From: Psychrobacillus vulpis | GTDB lineage: Bacteria; Bacillota; Bacilli; Bacillales_A; Planococcaceae | NCBI RefSeq assembly: GCF_006861825.1 | Contig: NZ_VDGI01000009.1 | Coordinates: forward strand, 1 to 56,986 | Length of the DNA: 56,986 nt | Direction: 5' to 3' | Part shown: positions 35,471 through 45,286 of the stretch, in pieces | Numbering within the stretch: position 1 is the first letter of the stretch | Layout of the letters: every line of letters starts with the position of its first letter | Made by a program: the position numbers and the translations under genes | The notes under the pieces: model-generated | What the model was told of the DNA's origin: nothing | The model's database searches: none | Seen by the model: only the letters and a program-made list of their open reading frames with translations

Positions 35471-37480
35471 CTATACATTTGCAAAAAACTCCTTAGTAGC
35501 AATTTCAACGCCTTCGATCAATTCAGAATCGTCTATTTTCGAACGTTGTTTAATTATTTGTTCTACTGCATCTTCCACTATATTTTCTCTAGCATATCTG
35601 CGACTACCTAAATCGTAGCTTGCTTTATACATATCTTTTAGTTTAGATTCCAACGACTTATTAAACACGATTTCTTGAATTTCCGTAAATTCAGCATCCG
35701 TCATACTAATTGACATTACTATATCAATATACTCTTCTTTTAATTGAGCAAACATTTCGATTCTGTCATCTTGAATGAAATGGTCAATGACTTTCTTAGA
35801 ACCAACCGTTCCGACGATTCCACCAGCAACTCCGGCAAATGCCCCCACTACAGTACCGACAACATTTCCCGCACCAGGAATTACGGAGCCTAACAAGGCG
35901 CCCGCACCTGCACTTGCACCAACTGCTGCCAGAAAACCACCTCCTGCCACTAGAGTATTCTTTAATAACTGTTGACTTGAAATTCTTCCTGTGAGCGAAT
36001 TGAAGATATTAGGCACCATAACTATACCGAATGAAATAACCATACCAGAACGTTTAGCCACTGTTTCCGCCATGATTTTTTTACCCGTTTGTGAAGCGAT
36101 CCTAGCAGTCATAATTTTTGTAATTTGCTGCGATCCCGCATAAACTACCGTTCCCATTACTAAAGTTTTAGTTCCAGCTTTTGCTGCCATAACAGCAGCG
36201 TCTTTTGTTTCAGCACCAGACCATTTTGCTTGTGCGAACACAATAGCAAAACTTATTCCTGAAACTGGCAAGGATTGAACAACTCCGTCAAGTGCATCGT
36301 ATTTTAATGAAGTAAGATTGCCACCCTTAGCAATCAGTTTAGACTCTGTCCAAGTAACCTGTCCTTTTCTAATTATCTTGTAAGCATCTTTTGGATTTGA
36401 ATGTTCTGGAACTTTCCCTTCACCTATTTTCCCTTTCATTAGTTCAATCGCTTCATTATATTGATCCTTAGGAACTTCTAGTTGCATACCACCATATTTG
36501 TATTCTCCTCCATCTACTTTTGACTTAAACGCAGCGTTTACAGAGTTTCTTGCACTAGATAAATATTTTGTTTGAATTCTTGTTGAACCAACAACACGAT
36601 CAGCACCATCCTTAGCATTGCCTTGCCCAACTCTTTGTACTTTCAAAAACGGATGCTTAATTTTGTCTATTAAATCATTTGCATATTCAGCAGCAAATCC
36701 ATGTCCTTGAGGATTGTTAACAATCCCATTTAAAACTTCCTCATGAAAGTGTGAATCAACATTAGCATAAACCGTCCCCATTGCACCTATTGATAAAGGA
36801 ATAGCACCCGGTGTTGTCATCAAGTTTTTTTCATATTTATCAAAATCAACTTGGATCTTTTCTTTGATGATGCCTGTTTCAATATCATTTGTATATCCAG
36901 TATTAATAAGCGAGTTGATAGTTAGCACTAATGCTAGAGCGTATTGTTCATTACCATCTATGTGAAGCTTTTGAATTTTCCTTCTGAAATAGTAGAACTT
37001 AATTACCTTTTGTTCTGGAATATATTTAACTTTCCAAAGACCTGCAAATGGAAAAAATTCCGAAGTTATTGTACCCTTTTCCTTTTTCCCCTTTTTCTTA
37101 TCTTGCTCAACTATTTGATAGCTTGCAAAAATCCCCTCTTGAGCTAGTAAGATACCATACTCTTTAAATTCCAGTTCTTCTTTGCTTCTGATTGGAGAGT
37201 AGCCGTAAAATTCAAGGTCGTTAGCATCAATAGCTTTCCTGAAAGTAGAATCACTATTTACAAACCATTTTGCACGACCGTAAGGAAGCTTTTCGCCAGA
37301 AAGCGAAAAAGACTGATGGGCAATATTATTGAGCTTATTACGTACAACATCAGGATCATAATTGTGAATTCCTTCAATTTTCTTTTTCCATCCTCTAAAC
37401 TGAATTTCGGTTATTATCTTTTCATAGTTTATTGCACCAACAACTGCTAATGCAATAACTCCTATTATTACTATTGACAT
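35471..37480 (-). CDS. Large membrane-associated protein with a nuclease-like QxK motif
   Basis: A 669-residue protein. One N-terminal TM segment (2-20) is followed by a soluble region. Around residues 285-305 lies GNAKDGADRVVGSTRIQTKY, whose D...QxK spacing resembles QxK variants of PD-(D/E)XK nucleases. A glycine/alanine-rich hydrophobic stretch (about 505-566, glycine-zipper-like) and a helical C-terminus follow. GGAGATG leads the ATG. A single gene between repeats D and E. A membrane-tethered or pore-forming effector is possible; the catalytic reading is inference. Confidence 0.7.
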   Translation of the reverse strand: MSIVIIGVIALAVVGAINYEKIITEIQFRGWKKKIEGIHNYDPDVVRNKLNNIAHQSFSLSGEKLPYGRAKWFVNSDSTFRKAIDANDLEFYGYSPIRSKEELEFKEYGILLAQEGIFASYQIVEQDKKKGKKEKGTITSEFFPFAGLWKVKYIPEQKVIKFYYFRRKIQKLHIDGNEQYALALVLTINSLINTGYTNDIETGIIKEKIQVDFDKYEKNLMTTPGAIPLSIGAMGTVYANVDSHFHEEVLNGIVNNPQGHGFAAEYANDLIDKIKHPFLKVQRVGQGNAKDGADRVVGSTRIQTKYLSSARNSVNAAFKSKVDGGEYKYGGMQLEVPKDQYNEAIELMKGKIGEGKVPEHSNPKDAYKIIRKGQVTWTESKLIAKGGNLTSLKYDALDGVVQSLPVSGISFAIVFAQAKWSGAETKDAAVMAAKAGTKTLVMGTVVYAGSQQITKIMTARIASQTGKKIMAETVAKRSGMVISFGIVMVPNIFNSLTGRISSQQLLKNTLVAGGGFLAAVGASAGAGALLGSVIPGAGNVVGTVVGAFAGVAGGIVGTVGSKKVIDHFIQDDRIEMFAQLKEEYIDIVMSISMTDAEFTEIQEIVFNKSLESKLKDMYKASYDLGSRRYARENIVEDAVEQIIKQRSKIDDSELIEGVEIATKEFFANV

Positions 37481-37539
37481 ATCAACATCTCCAAATCGAT
37501 AAAATAATTTATTTTATCTATATACATTCAATAAAAAGA

Positions 37540-37568
37540 GAACGAACTCCTCTATTCGGAATCCGTTC
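37540..37568 (-). terminator. Terminator attached to gene-end repeat E
   Basis: GAACGAACTCC/GGAATCCGTTC around TCTATTC; one arm is slightly mutated compared with the copy at 32193-32221. Flank TACATTCAATAAAA is also shared. Confidence 0.65.
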
Positions 37569-37590
37569 ATAGATTATATTATGCTAACTT

Positions 37591-37635
37591 CAACCAAGCG
37601 ACAGCCTCACAATGTGGTGAGTGCTGGTCATGGTA
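37591..37635 (-). repeat. Gene-end repeat, copy E (shorter)
   Basis: CAACCAAGCGACAGCCTCAC, then AATGTGGTGAGTGCTGG. The minus strand encodes HDQHSPHCEAVAWLKLA and TAA, with a terminator 20 bp further. The 5' portion found in the other copies is missing. Confidence 0.75.
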
Positions 37636-37676
37636 CAGACATTAAATATAGATGTAGTAGAATCACCTATTTTAAG

Positions 37677-39104
37677 CTATAAAAGTTTCAATAATGGTTC
37701 AGACAACCTTTTGAACTTTGCATCCAACTCAATTTTATCAATGGGACCTGTAAATTCTAAAATCAAATCAATTAGTTCTTGAGCAGATTTAGAAGTGACT
37801 TTAGCTTTAAGTAAGCTAACCATTTTAAAATACTGATCTTTTCGTAATCTACTATTGCTAATTAAAGCCTTGATACGTTTATCAAAAATAGTTAAAATAG
37901 CCTTCAAGGCCATCTCATTGTTAAACTTCGCCAATAATTCTTGATATACCGGTTCCGCATTCCAAGTAATACCACTACCATTACTTAGAAAAACTTCCAC
38001 CAAAGATTCTATATACTTATTTTTAATCGTATCAGGGATTTCACCTTCACCAATTAACCTTTTCATTTCTCTTGCAAAAGCTGGTTCGGAATAAAAATTA
38101 TTCAAACCTCTATGTGCTATTAATAATTCATCTAAAGCCGTATCAATTTCTGTAGCTCTAATTTTTTCAGGTATATAAGATTGACCCTCAACAATTTCTA
38201 AAAATTCACGAGCAAGTTTCTCTTCTTCCACAAAGTTGTTAACTGAGTACTTCCCATATTTTATACCGATAGTATGACGCTGCTCTTCATTTGTAAAGCC
38301 CCATAAGTATGGGAGTATCAACTTAATATTATCTCTAACCTGTTCAGAAGTACTTTTTCTTGTATATATACCAAAGAAACCTGATAAAAGATTATTGATT
38401 TGATCGTTAGTTAATGTATCAAAAAAAGTTCCTATAACTTTGGCATTGTCGGCAGTTAATGTATTTGTTTTTACATTGGACAATAATTTTCGAATTTCTA
38501 AAGTTACGTTAGAGAGGGGTAGTGATATCACTTCGTTAATACACGTTTCAAGCCATGAAATTAATTGTAATCCTGTTATTTCTACTTGATTAGGATGCGC
38601 TGCACTACCCCAATTCCGCATATATTTTATATAATCTAAATGCTGAAATCCTACATCTGAAATTAACCCAATTTCTTTCGCACCATAAATTAATTCCGCA
38701 TCACTTAGTTTCTCTAAATCTTCTTCATCTACTAAACTTTTGCGCTTTTCTGGGCTGGCAACGGCTGTATCATAAAAATAACCTAAATCATATTGCGCTA
38801 CTCTCCGTCGCAACTCTTGAATCGTTTCATTCCATAGATAGTTTAAAGCTGCATCAAATAACCCTGCACTCGAAGCTGCTATAAATTTTGAAATATAATT
38901 TGATGTACTTTTAACTTCAGTGGGTAAATTTATTAATGCATTATCAACATTTGAAAATACTACAATTCGTTGTGGAACTGCAGTTAAAACATTTTCAGTA
39001 GGCAGATTATTGAATTCTAAAAAACTTTTCAAAGATGTTTCATATGATGAAATATTTTCTTTAACAGTCAATGAAGCACTACCGGATAATTGTAATTCAC
39101 TCAT
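37677..39104 (-). CDS. Unknown protein, last gene of the type I RM operon
   Basis: A 475-residue, mostly helical protein. Residues about 165-195 (MRNWGSAAHPNQVEITGLQL) recall the RN..AH segments of HEPN/DUF4145-type folds, but the match is weak. The rest is unrecognised. GGAAGGG leads the ATG, and 54 bp separate it from hsdR, so it is cotranscribed with the RM genes. It may modulate the restriction complex or act as a separate effector. Confidence 0.7.
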   Translation of the reverse strand: MSELQLSGSASLTVKENISSYETSLKSFLEFNNLPTENVLTAVPQRIVVFSNVDNALINLPTEVKSTSNYISKFIAASSAGLFDAALNYLWNETIQELRRRVAQYDLGYFYDTAVASPEKRKSLVDEEDLEKLSDAELIYGAKEIGLISDVGFQHLDYIKYMRNWGSAAHPNQVEITGLQLISWLETCINEVISLPLSNVTLEIRKLLSNVKTNTLTADNAKVIGTFFDTLTNDQINNLLSGFFGIYTRKSTSEQVRDNIKLILPYLWGFTNEEQRHTIGIKYGKYSVNNFVEEEKLAREFLEIVEGQSYIPEKIRATEIDTALDELLIAHRGLNNFYSEPAFAREMKRLIGEGEIPDTIKNKYIESLVEVFLSNGSGITWNAEPVYQELLAKFNNEMALKAILTIFDKRIKALISNSRLRKDQYFKMVSLLKAKVTSKSAQELIDLILEFTGPIDKIELDAKFKRLSEPLLKLL

Positions 39105-39158
39105 AATATCCCTTCCTTTACTCCTTAAATAATATCAAAATAATATTTTCTATTTTAA

Positions 39159-42100
39159 TTAAGATATATCCTCCGCATTCCGATTTATTCGATCAATAAT
39201 ATCCAAAATCCCGCGCGCTTTTGGCAGCTGGTCTTTGAACACTACCATTATCCCACCTACTGAACTAAACGGGTCTTGCTGTAATGCTTGGCGCTCTAGT
39301 GTACCGTTTTTCACGATGTAATCAATGATAATCTCGACGAACTGCGTTTGTTGGAGATTTAGATTTTGCTCTGAAATAAACGCTGAAAATGCCTCAATAG
39401 CTGCTTGGCGGTCTAGCCCTACTACTTTACGAACAAGCTTTGTTACTGGTGTATCACCGTAGTCTTTTTCGTACTGCTCTTTTGAACCAAGCTCCGTCCA
39501 CAAGATTTGTTCTAAATATGCAACATCCTGCTGCGTTAAAGATTTATTATTCCGTAGCTTGTAAATTGCAAGTGTATCTTCGTGCTGATGCTCTTTTAAG
39601 TAATGCTCGACCTTTTTGCGATAGCTTTGGAGGTCATTGACGTTTAAAATAGAAGCATTTTCGGCAACAGTCATTACTTCATCTTGGAAATCGGTATAGT
39701 AGATTTTCTGATTTGAGCGTTCGATATAACGAATTAAATCACGCATTGCCACACGTACTTTTTCTAAATCTGCTAACGAAGCTGTTTCCCAAAACTCTGT
39801 TGTTCGCACTTGATCGATGACATCTTTTTGCTCTAATACTTGCGGAATTGTACCTAGCTTTGAAAGTGCTTCAGCTGTATCTACAACACGTCGAATTGGT
39901 TTCGTTGCGTTATTTGATTGCAAGCTTGCTATTTCAATCGTCAGCATTAAAAGGTCAAAGCGTTTTGCTAATTCATCATCTTCAATCGGTACAATTAACG
40001 AGGAAATGTTTTCTTTTACTTCATTTGTTTGTACGACTGATAACGCCTGCCAGCTAGCCTCATTTTGATATTTATGGACATATTGTAAATACTGACGCAC
40101 ACGGAAGTTTTCATCATTTAAAGCACGGACATCCGATAAAATCTCTTTCAACAACTGCTCACGATATGAAATGAATGGCACTTCTTGATACTGTAGCGAC
40201 TGCAATTCGCGCACAATATCAACTTTCGAATTAAATAGCTTTTCTGTTAATGTTTGGGTATTTTTTGTTTGTTCCCCTTTTTCGTTCTCACGGAAATACT
40301 CAAAGTTTCTTAAATAGTCAAAAATCAAAAAGTACTCCTTATCCATCCCCGGGCCGAATAAATCTTTACGTAGGCGTGTACCTCGACCAATCATTTGCCA
40401 GAATTTCGTTTTCGAGCGTACCTTTTTGAAGAACACTAAATTCAAGACATCTGGCACATCAATTCCTGTATCTAACATATCTACTGAAATAGCAATTTGT
40501 GGCATTTTGTCCGTTGTTGAAAAATCATCAATTAACGATTGATAATATTCCACGCTATAATCGATTACTTCCGCAAAATTGCCTCCGTATTCAGGGAATT
40601 TCAAGTCAAAACGCTCTTTAATAGCCATTGCGTGCTTATGGTTTTTCGCAAAGAGTATCGTCTTCCCTAATTTGTCTCCACCTTCAACCTTCAAGCCATG
40701 TTCCATTAAGTCATTTAATACTTGATCGATTGTATTTTTGTTAAACACAAAGTTGTTAATGGCTGAGCTATCAATATCTTTTACTTGCGGATCGTCTTCG
40801 AAAATTTCATCAAACTCTTCTTTTTCGTCTTCTGATAAGTCCTCATAGCGAATACCATCATCTAAAATTTTCATCGTTGTTTCACGCGTACGATAATCGA
40901 CTAAATATTCGTCCTCTACGGCTTTTGATAATTCATAGGCAAAGGTTGGCACACAATTTTCCAAATCGAAAATCGTATACGTATTTTTGTCTAGCTCATC
41001 TTTTGGTGTTGCGGTTAAGCCGACAAGCATCCCATCAAAATAATCAAAAATACTCTTATACTTTTGATAAATCGAACGGTGCGATTCATCGATAATAATC
41101 AAATCAAAATGGCCGACTGTAAATAAACGATTACCATCTTTACTCTTTACTTCATCGATGGCATTCATCATCGTTGGATACGTAGAAAATACCATACGAG
41201 CGGCTTCAGGATCTGATTTTTTCTCTACCATATTGCTTAACGTCAAATTTGGTAGCAATGTATTAAAGTTACGAAACGCTTGTTTTACTAAAGAAGTACG
41301 GTCTGCGAGGAATAGCACATTTTTAATCCAATGGTTATTCGTTAATACATCGACTAACGAAATGGCAGTTCGTGTTTTACCGCTACCCGTTGCCATTACA
41401 AGTAGCCCTTTACGTTGGTTATTGCTAAACGTATCGCAAATCGCTAAAATCGCCTCTTTTTGATAGTAGCGGTTTGTAATGTTGTCGTTAATGTTGATAT
41501 TTGTTAACGGCTGTTTTAATTGACTACGGTCGATTAACAATTGCAGCTCATCTTGTGTATAAAAACCCGATACTTTTCTAGCAGCGTAATTATCATCCCA
41601 AATAAACGTTTCAAAGCCATTTGTATAGAAAATAATCGGTCGTAATCCTTGTGCTTGCTCTATACAATCCGCATATAACTTCGCTTGATTACGCCCTTCT
41701 TTCGGATCACGTGATGTACGTTTCGCTTCGACAACGGCTAAAATTTTGCCACTTTTTCCGCGCAATACATAATCGACAAAACCTTCACCTTTTACGTTCG
41801 GCATACCTGCTACAGGATACTCTAGTTCAACATTTTTGCCGATTTCCCAGCCTGCTAATTTTAAATCTAAGTCGATATAGCGTTTACGTGTTTCGAATTC
41901 CGATATCGTATCAACATCAAAATCATAATCTTCCTGTGCTTCTACTCTATTTGCAGTTAACAGCTCTCGAAGCTCTTCGTTTTGCTTACGTAATTCTTCG
42001 AGTGATTGGTCCTTTGCACTTAGCTTTTCATATAAATTACTTAATTCCTCAGGACGCTCTCGTTTGTAATCTGCGTCGTATAGTAACGCTTCATTAAAAT

Positions 42101-42497
42101 CAGTCGCCGTATATTCCTCTGCGTAGCAATAATCTATCCACGAAACAAATTGATGTAAATTATGAAGAGAAAGTACTGCCTCATCACGCGTAATCGCAAC
42201 ATTCGTATGTACAGCTGCATTACCAAGCTTCACGACATATTTCATCATTGGTAAAAGTTCTTCATCTATAATCCCTAGAAAGTGGCGATCATGAATTAAA
42301 CTTGAAAGATTGTCTTGATACGGAACTTTTACATCGTTATCAAACTGATACACCCACTTAACCGCAAGCTCCAACGCACGACGCGACAAAATCGCAACCG
42401 TCGCAGGGCTTACTTGCATAGCCTTTTCCGCTTCAAAACAGGCATTGGCAAAGCTATTAAAGGTTTGTTTATCTTTTATAAAATCGAAGTTCAACAT
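39159..42497 (-). CDS. hsdR: Type I restriction enzyme R subunit (HsdR)
   Basis: A 1112-residue motor and nuclease subunit. In order: an N-terminal DUF4145-like helical domain (1-110), a coiled linker, the HsdR-type nuclease domain with GFVDYVLRGKSGKILAVVEAK (acidic residue plus ExK, about 235-260), then SF2 helicase motifs including ATGSGKT (lysine near 374) and IIIDESHRS. It cuts unmodified DNA after translocation. AAAGGAG leads the ATG. Twenty-six bp follow hsdS. Base composition is less AT-rich than the neighbouring modules. Full length, no visible damage. Confidence 0.95.
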   Translation of the reverse strand: MLNFDFIKDKQTFNSFANACFEAEKAMQVSPATVAILSRRALELAVKWVYQFDNDVKVPYQDNLSSLIHDRHFLGIIDEELLPMMKYVVKLGNAAVHTNVAITRDEAVLSLHNLHQFVSWIDYCYAEEYTATDFNEALLYDADYKRERPEELSNLYEKLSAKDQSLEELRKQNEELRELLTANRVEAQEDYDFDVDTISEFETRKRYIDLDLKLAGWEIGKNVELEYPVAGMPNVKGEGFVDYVLRGKSGKILAVVEAKRTSRDPKEGRNQAKLYADCIEQAQGLRPIIFYTNGFETFIWDDNYAARKVSGFYTQDELQLLIDRSQLKQPLTNININDNITNRYYQKEAILAICDTFSNNQRKGLLVMATGSGKTRTAISLVDVLTNNHWIKNVLFLADRTSLVKQAFRNFNTLLPNLTLSNMVEKKSDPEAARMVFSTYPTMMNAIDEVKSKDGNRLFTVGHFDLIIIDESHRSIYQKYKSIFDYFDGMLVGLTATPKDELDKNTYTIFDLENCVPTFAYELSKAVEDEYLVDYRTRETTMKILDDGIRYEDLSEDEKEEFDEIFEDDPQVKDIDSSAINNFVFNKNTIDQVLNDLMEHGLKVEGGDKLGKTILFAKNHKHAMAIKERFDLKFPEYGGNFAEVIDYSVEYYQSLIDDFSTTDKMPQIAISVDMLDTGIDVPDVLNLVFFKKVRSKTKFWQMIGRGTRLRKDLFGPGMDKEYFLIFDYLRNFEYFRENEKGEQTKNTQTLTEKLFNSKVDIVRELQSLQYQEVPFISYREQLLKEILSDVRALNDENFRVRQYLQYVHKYQNEASWQALSVVQTNEVKENISSLIVPIEDDELAKRFDLLMLTIEIASLQSNNATKPIRRVVDTAEALSKLGTIPQVLEQKDVIDQVRTTEFWETASLADLEKVRVAMRDLIRYIERSNQKIYYTDFQDEVMTVAENASILNVNDLQSYRKKVEHYLKEHQHEDTLAIYKLRNNKSLTQQDVAYLEQILWTELGSKEQYEKDYGDTPVTKLVRKVVGLDRQAAIEAFSAFISEQNLNLQQTQFVEIIIDYIVKNGTLERQALQQDPFSSVGGIMVVFKDQLPKARGILDIIDRINRNAEDIS

Positions 42498-42523
42498 TTA
42501 CTCATCTCCTTTGTGAGTTAGGG

Positions 42524-43738
42524 TTATTGTTCGTAGAATAGCTCTCCTTTGAAGGCTTGTTGGAGTAATGAATTGAGCAAACATTCCATTTCAGCAAGGG
42601 ATTTTTGATTATAACTTTTAATTTTCTTTATCTCCTCCATCTTGTTAACAAAAATTAATTGTTTATCTATCGGTGGAACTATTATCTTAAATTCTTTTAT
42701 AATCCCTACATTAATTATACCCATAGTACCACCATGAGCATTATTTGAAATTTGCTGTAGTGTTGTAGGAAGGGACATTAAATACTTAAAGAAATAGGGA
42801 TTCACCTTATTAGATTCAAGAGATATTTTCATTAAACGTGGATTTATGATTCCTGGTTCAAAATCATTTGGTACTACACTTAATTTACCAAATGTACCAA
42901 CTAAGCTTATTAATATATCCCCCGGTTTAATGCTACAATTAATTAATTCTTGATACTTCTTTTCATCTATATAATAATCTCCGTATGACAACTCATCTCT
43001 TATTACTTGCTCCTGACCATAAATTTTATAGCCTTCTTTTACATAAAATTCTTTTTTCAAAGCAGATCCAAAAGGTCCTGCTTTTATAGCATGTTTCTTA
43101 CCATCAGATAGATATTCGATTTTTTGCTTTTCAAAATTACTTTTAATGTTATCCCCAAACATCTCTAAAAACAAACTTTGTGTTAATTCATCTAATGCTA
43201 TGATTTGGGATTGACGTTTTATTACTAGCAATTTTGCTTGATTAAGAATTCGGACAATTTTATTTTGTATATTTTTTTCAGGAACTTTAATAACTAAATC
43301 CCCAATATCTTTTAAAGAGAGGTTAAGTTGAGCTACTCCTTGTTTTCTCTTTTCAAACTGTTTTATTACAAAATCAGATTTCAAAAAATATAACAAATAT
43401 GGAATACTTACTACATCACCTTTCAACCTAATAATTGCCAAGGCTTGATTTGTATTAGCTGGTAATATTTCTTTTGTTACTACCGCAACTTTACCAATTG
43501 CACCTGCAATGGAAAACAGAATATCATTTTCTTTCAACTTAGAACGTTTAAGTTTTTCATTACATTCTTCTGAAATATGTTCCAATTTATTACTTTTAAA
43601 AGTGCCGCTTTCATCTATCGACTCAATTTTAACAAAATTAATTCCTGTACTTTGAAATGCATAACCTAATGTTGTTGGTGTCGTACCCTTAGTTATTAAT
43701 TCCGTAATTTCTGATAGCTTAATATCTTTAAATTTCAC
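42524..43738 (-). CDS. hsdS: Type I restriction specificity subunit (HsdS)
   Basis: A 404-residue specificity subunit with two target-recognition domains (about 1-160 and 205-370), each followed by a helical spacer. The first shows NDILFSIAGAIGKVAVV and the second GDILISLVGTFGKLSVV, the characteristic half-repeats. The start is GTG at 43738, led by GGAGGG and only three bases after hsdM. It decides the bipartite target site, which cannot be predicted from sequence alone. More AT-rich than hsdM and hsdR, as usual for swapped recognition modules. Confidence 0.94.
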   Translation of the reverse strand: MKFKDIKLSEITELITKGTTPTTLGYAFQSTGINFVKIESIDESGTFKSNKLEHISEECNEKLKRSKLKENDILFSIAGAIGKVAVVTKEILPANTNQALAIIRLKGDVVSIPYLLYFLKSDFVIKQFEKRKQGVAQLNLSLKDIGDLVIKVPEKNIQNKIVRILNQAKLLVIKRQSQIIALDELTQSLFLEMFGDNIKSNFEKQKIEYLSDGKKHAIKAGPFGSALKKEFYVKEGYKIYGQEQVIRDELSYGDYYIDEKKYQELINCSIKPGDILISLVGTFGKLSVVPNDFEPGIINPRLMKISLESNKVNPYFFKYLMSLPTTLQQISNNAHGGTMGIINVGIIKEFKIIVPPIDKQLIFVNKMEEIKKIKSYNQKSLAEMECLLNSLLQQAFKGELFYEQ

Positions 43739-43741
43739 TAC

Positions 43742-45232
43742 TTAGCCCTCCAACATCATTTCAAGTTCTTTTAAACCTTGTTGAATTTCATGTTCAAGTT
43801 TATTAATTTCCGTTAAAATTACAGTCGAACTTTCATAACTTACTTCCTCATACTCAATCTCTTTATACTTATTAATCGATAAGTCATATCCTTGTTCACG
43901 AATTTCATTAACTGATACAAAGAATGATTGTTCTGTTCGTTTACGGTCAACTTCACCTTGTAGGTTACCGAAACGTGCAATAATATCCTCTGTATCATTC
44001 ACTTCAATTGGTGCGCGTTTATCATCTAATGAGTACCCATCCGCTTTCATATCATAAAACCATACGTTATCCGTTCCACCTGTACCTGTTTTCGTGAAAA
44101 TTATAATACCCGTTGAAACTCCAGCATATGGCTTGAATACACCACTAGGCATAGAAATGATCGCTTCTAATTTATTGTTATCGATAATTTCTTTACGAAT
44201 CGCTTTATGGGCATTTGAGCTACCGAATAATACTCCATCTGGTACGATAACGGCTGCACGTCCACCAGCTTTTAACGTACGCAAAATAAGCGATAAGAAT
44301 AACAACTCTGTTTTCTTCGTTTTCGCTACTTTTAATAAGTCATTTGATACTGCTTCGTAGTCCAATGAACCTTTAAATGGTGGATTCGCTAATACTAATG
44401 TATATTTATCTGCATCTTTATTTCCCTCAGATAATGAATCACGGTAATCTATATTTGGCGCATCCACCCCATGTAGCATCATATTCATCGCACCAATACG
44501 TAACATCGTCGTATCCATGTCGTTTCCGAAAAACATGTCATTATGGAAATGTTCGTTTAAGCCTTGCACTAAAAATAAGTCTTTATAATTTTTACGCAAA
44601 TATTCACTCGCTGAAACGAGGAAGCCTGCTGAACCCATTGCCGGATCGATAATTGTATCCTCTGGTGATGGTTTCATTAATTCCACAATCATATTGATAA
44701 TATGGCGCGGTGTTCGGAATTGACCGTTTGTACCTGACGTTTGCAGCTTAGATAATAAATACTCGTAAATGTCCCCTTGTGTATCACGGTCTTCCATTGG
44801 GATACTATCTAGTGCTGTTACAACCTTTTGTAATGTTGCTGGCTTGTTAATTTGAAACATTGCATCTTTCATGTACTTTGAAAAAGCCGATTCCTCTTTA
44901 CCACCTAATGTTTTGATGAACGGGAAAATTGTGTTCACCATTACTTCATACATATCTTGTGCAGGTAAATTTTTAAACTGTGTCCAGCGCATCATTGCCC
45001 AGTGTCGCTTTTGCATATCTGTAAAGTCTGCTGGTATTTCTGAGAAAATGCCTTTATAGTCAAGCCCTAAAAACACTGCTTCATTTTCTTTAGTCAATTC
45101 ACCTTCATCTAAGCCTTTAATGAATAGTAAATATGTTAATTGTTCAATGTTTGTTAACGGATTTGTATTTCCTTCCGTCCATAACGTTGTCCAAATATTA
45201 TCGATTTTATTTTTAATTTCACCTGTAATCAT
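43742..45232 (-). CDS. hsdM: Type I adenine methyltransferase subunit (HsdM)
   Basis: A 496-residue methylase. The helical N-domain begins KNKIDNIWTTLWTEG; TNGQFRTPRHIINMIVELM leads into SAM motif I DPAMGSAGF (about 195-205), and motif IV is NPPF (near 282). It methylates adenine with two copies per HsdS. Gene order here is M, S, R, with S overlapping closely and a degenerate M-S fusion upstream. GGAGGTT leads the ATG. No damage visible. Confidence 0.95.
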   Translation of the reverse strand: MITGEIKNKIDNIWTTLWTEGNTNPLTNIEQLTYLLFIKGLDEGELTKENEAVFLGLDYKGIFSEIPADFTDMQKRHWAMMRWTQFKNLPAQDMYEVMVNTIFPFIKTLGGKEESAFSKYMKDAMFQINKPATLQKVVTALDSIPMEDRDTQGDIYEYLLSKLQTSGTNGQFRTPRHIINMIVELMKPSPEDTIIDPAMGSAGFLVSASEYLRKNYKDLFLVQGLNEHFHNDMFFGNDMDTTMLRIGAMNMMLHGVDAPNIDYRDSLSEGNKDADKYTLVLANPPFKGSLDYEAVSNDLLKVAKTKKTELLFLSLILRTLKAGGRAAVIVPDGVLFGSSNAHKAIRKEIIDNNKLEAIISMPSGVFKPYAGVSTGIIIFTKTGTGGTDNVWFYDMKADGYSLDDKRAPIEVNDTEDIIARFGNLQGEVDRKRTEQSFFVSVNEIREQGYDLSINKYKEIEYEEVSYESSTVILTEINKLEHEIQQGLKELEMMLEG

Positions 45233-45286
45233 ATTTCCATAACCTCCATGTAGAATATTGCCTTGGTTGACACCATTTCTTATTGT

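Noticed and set aside
26425-37635. A CRISPR array formed by the five ~60-bp repeats
   Set aside because: Spacing is kilobases and irregular, the intervals contain genes, and no cas genes are seen.
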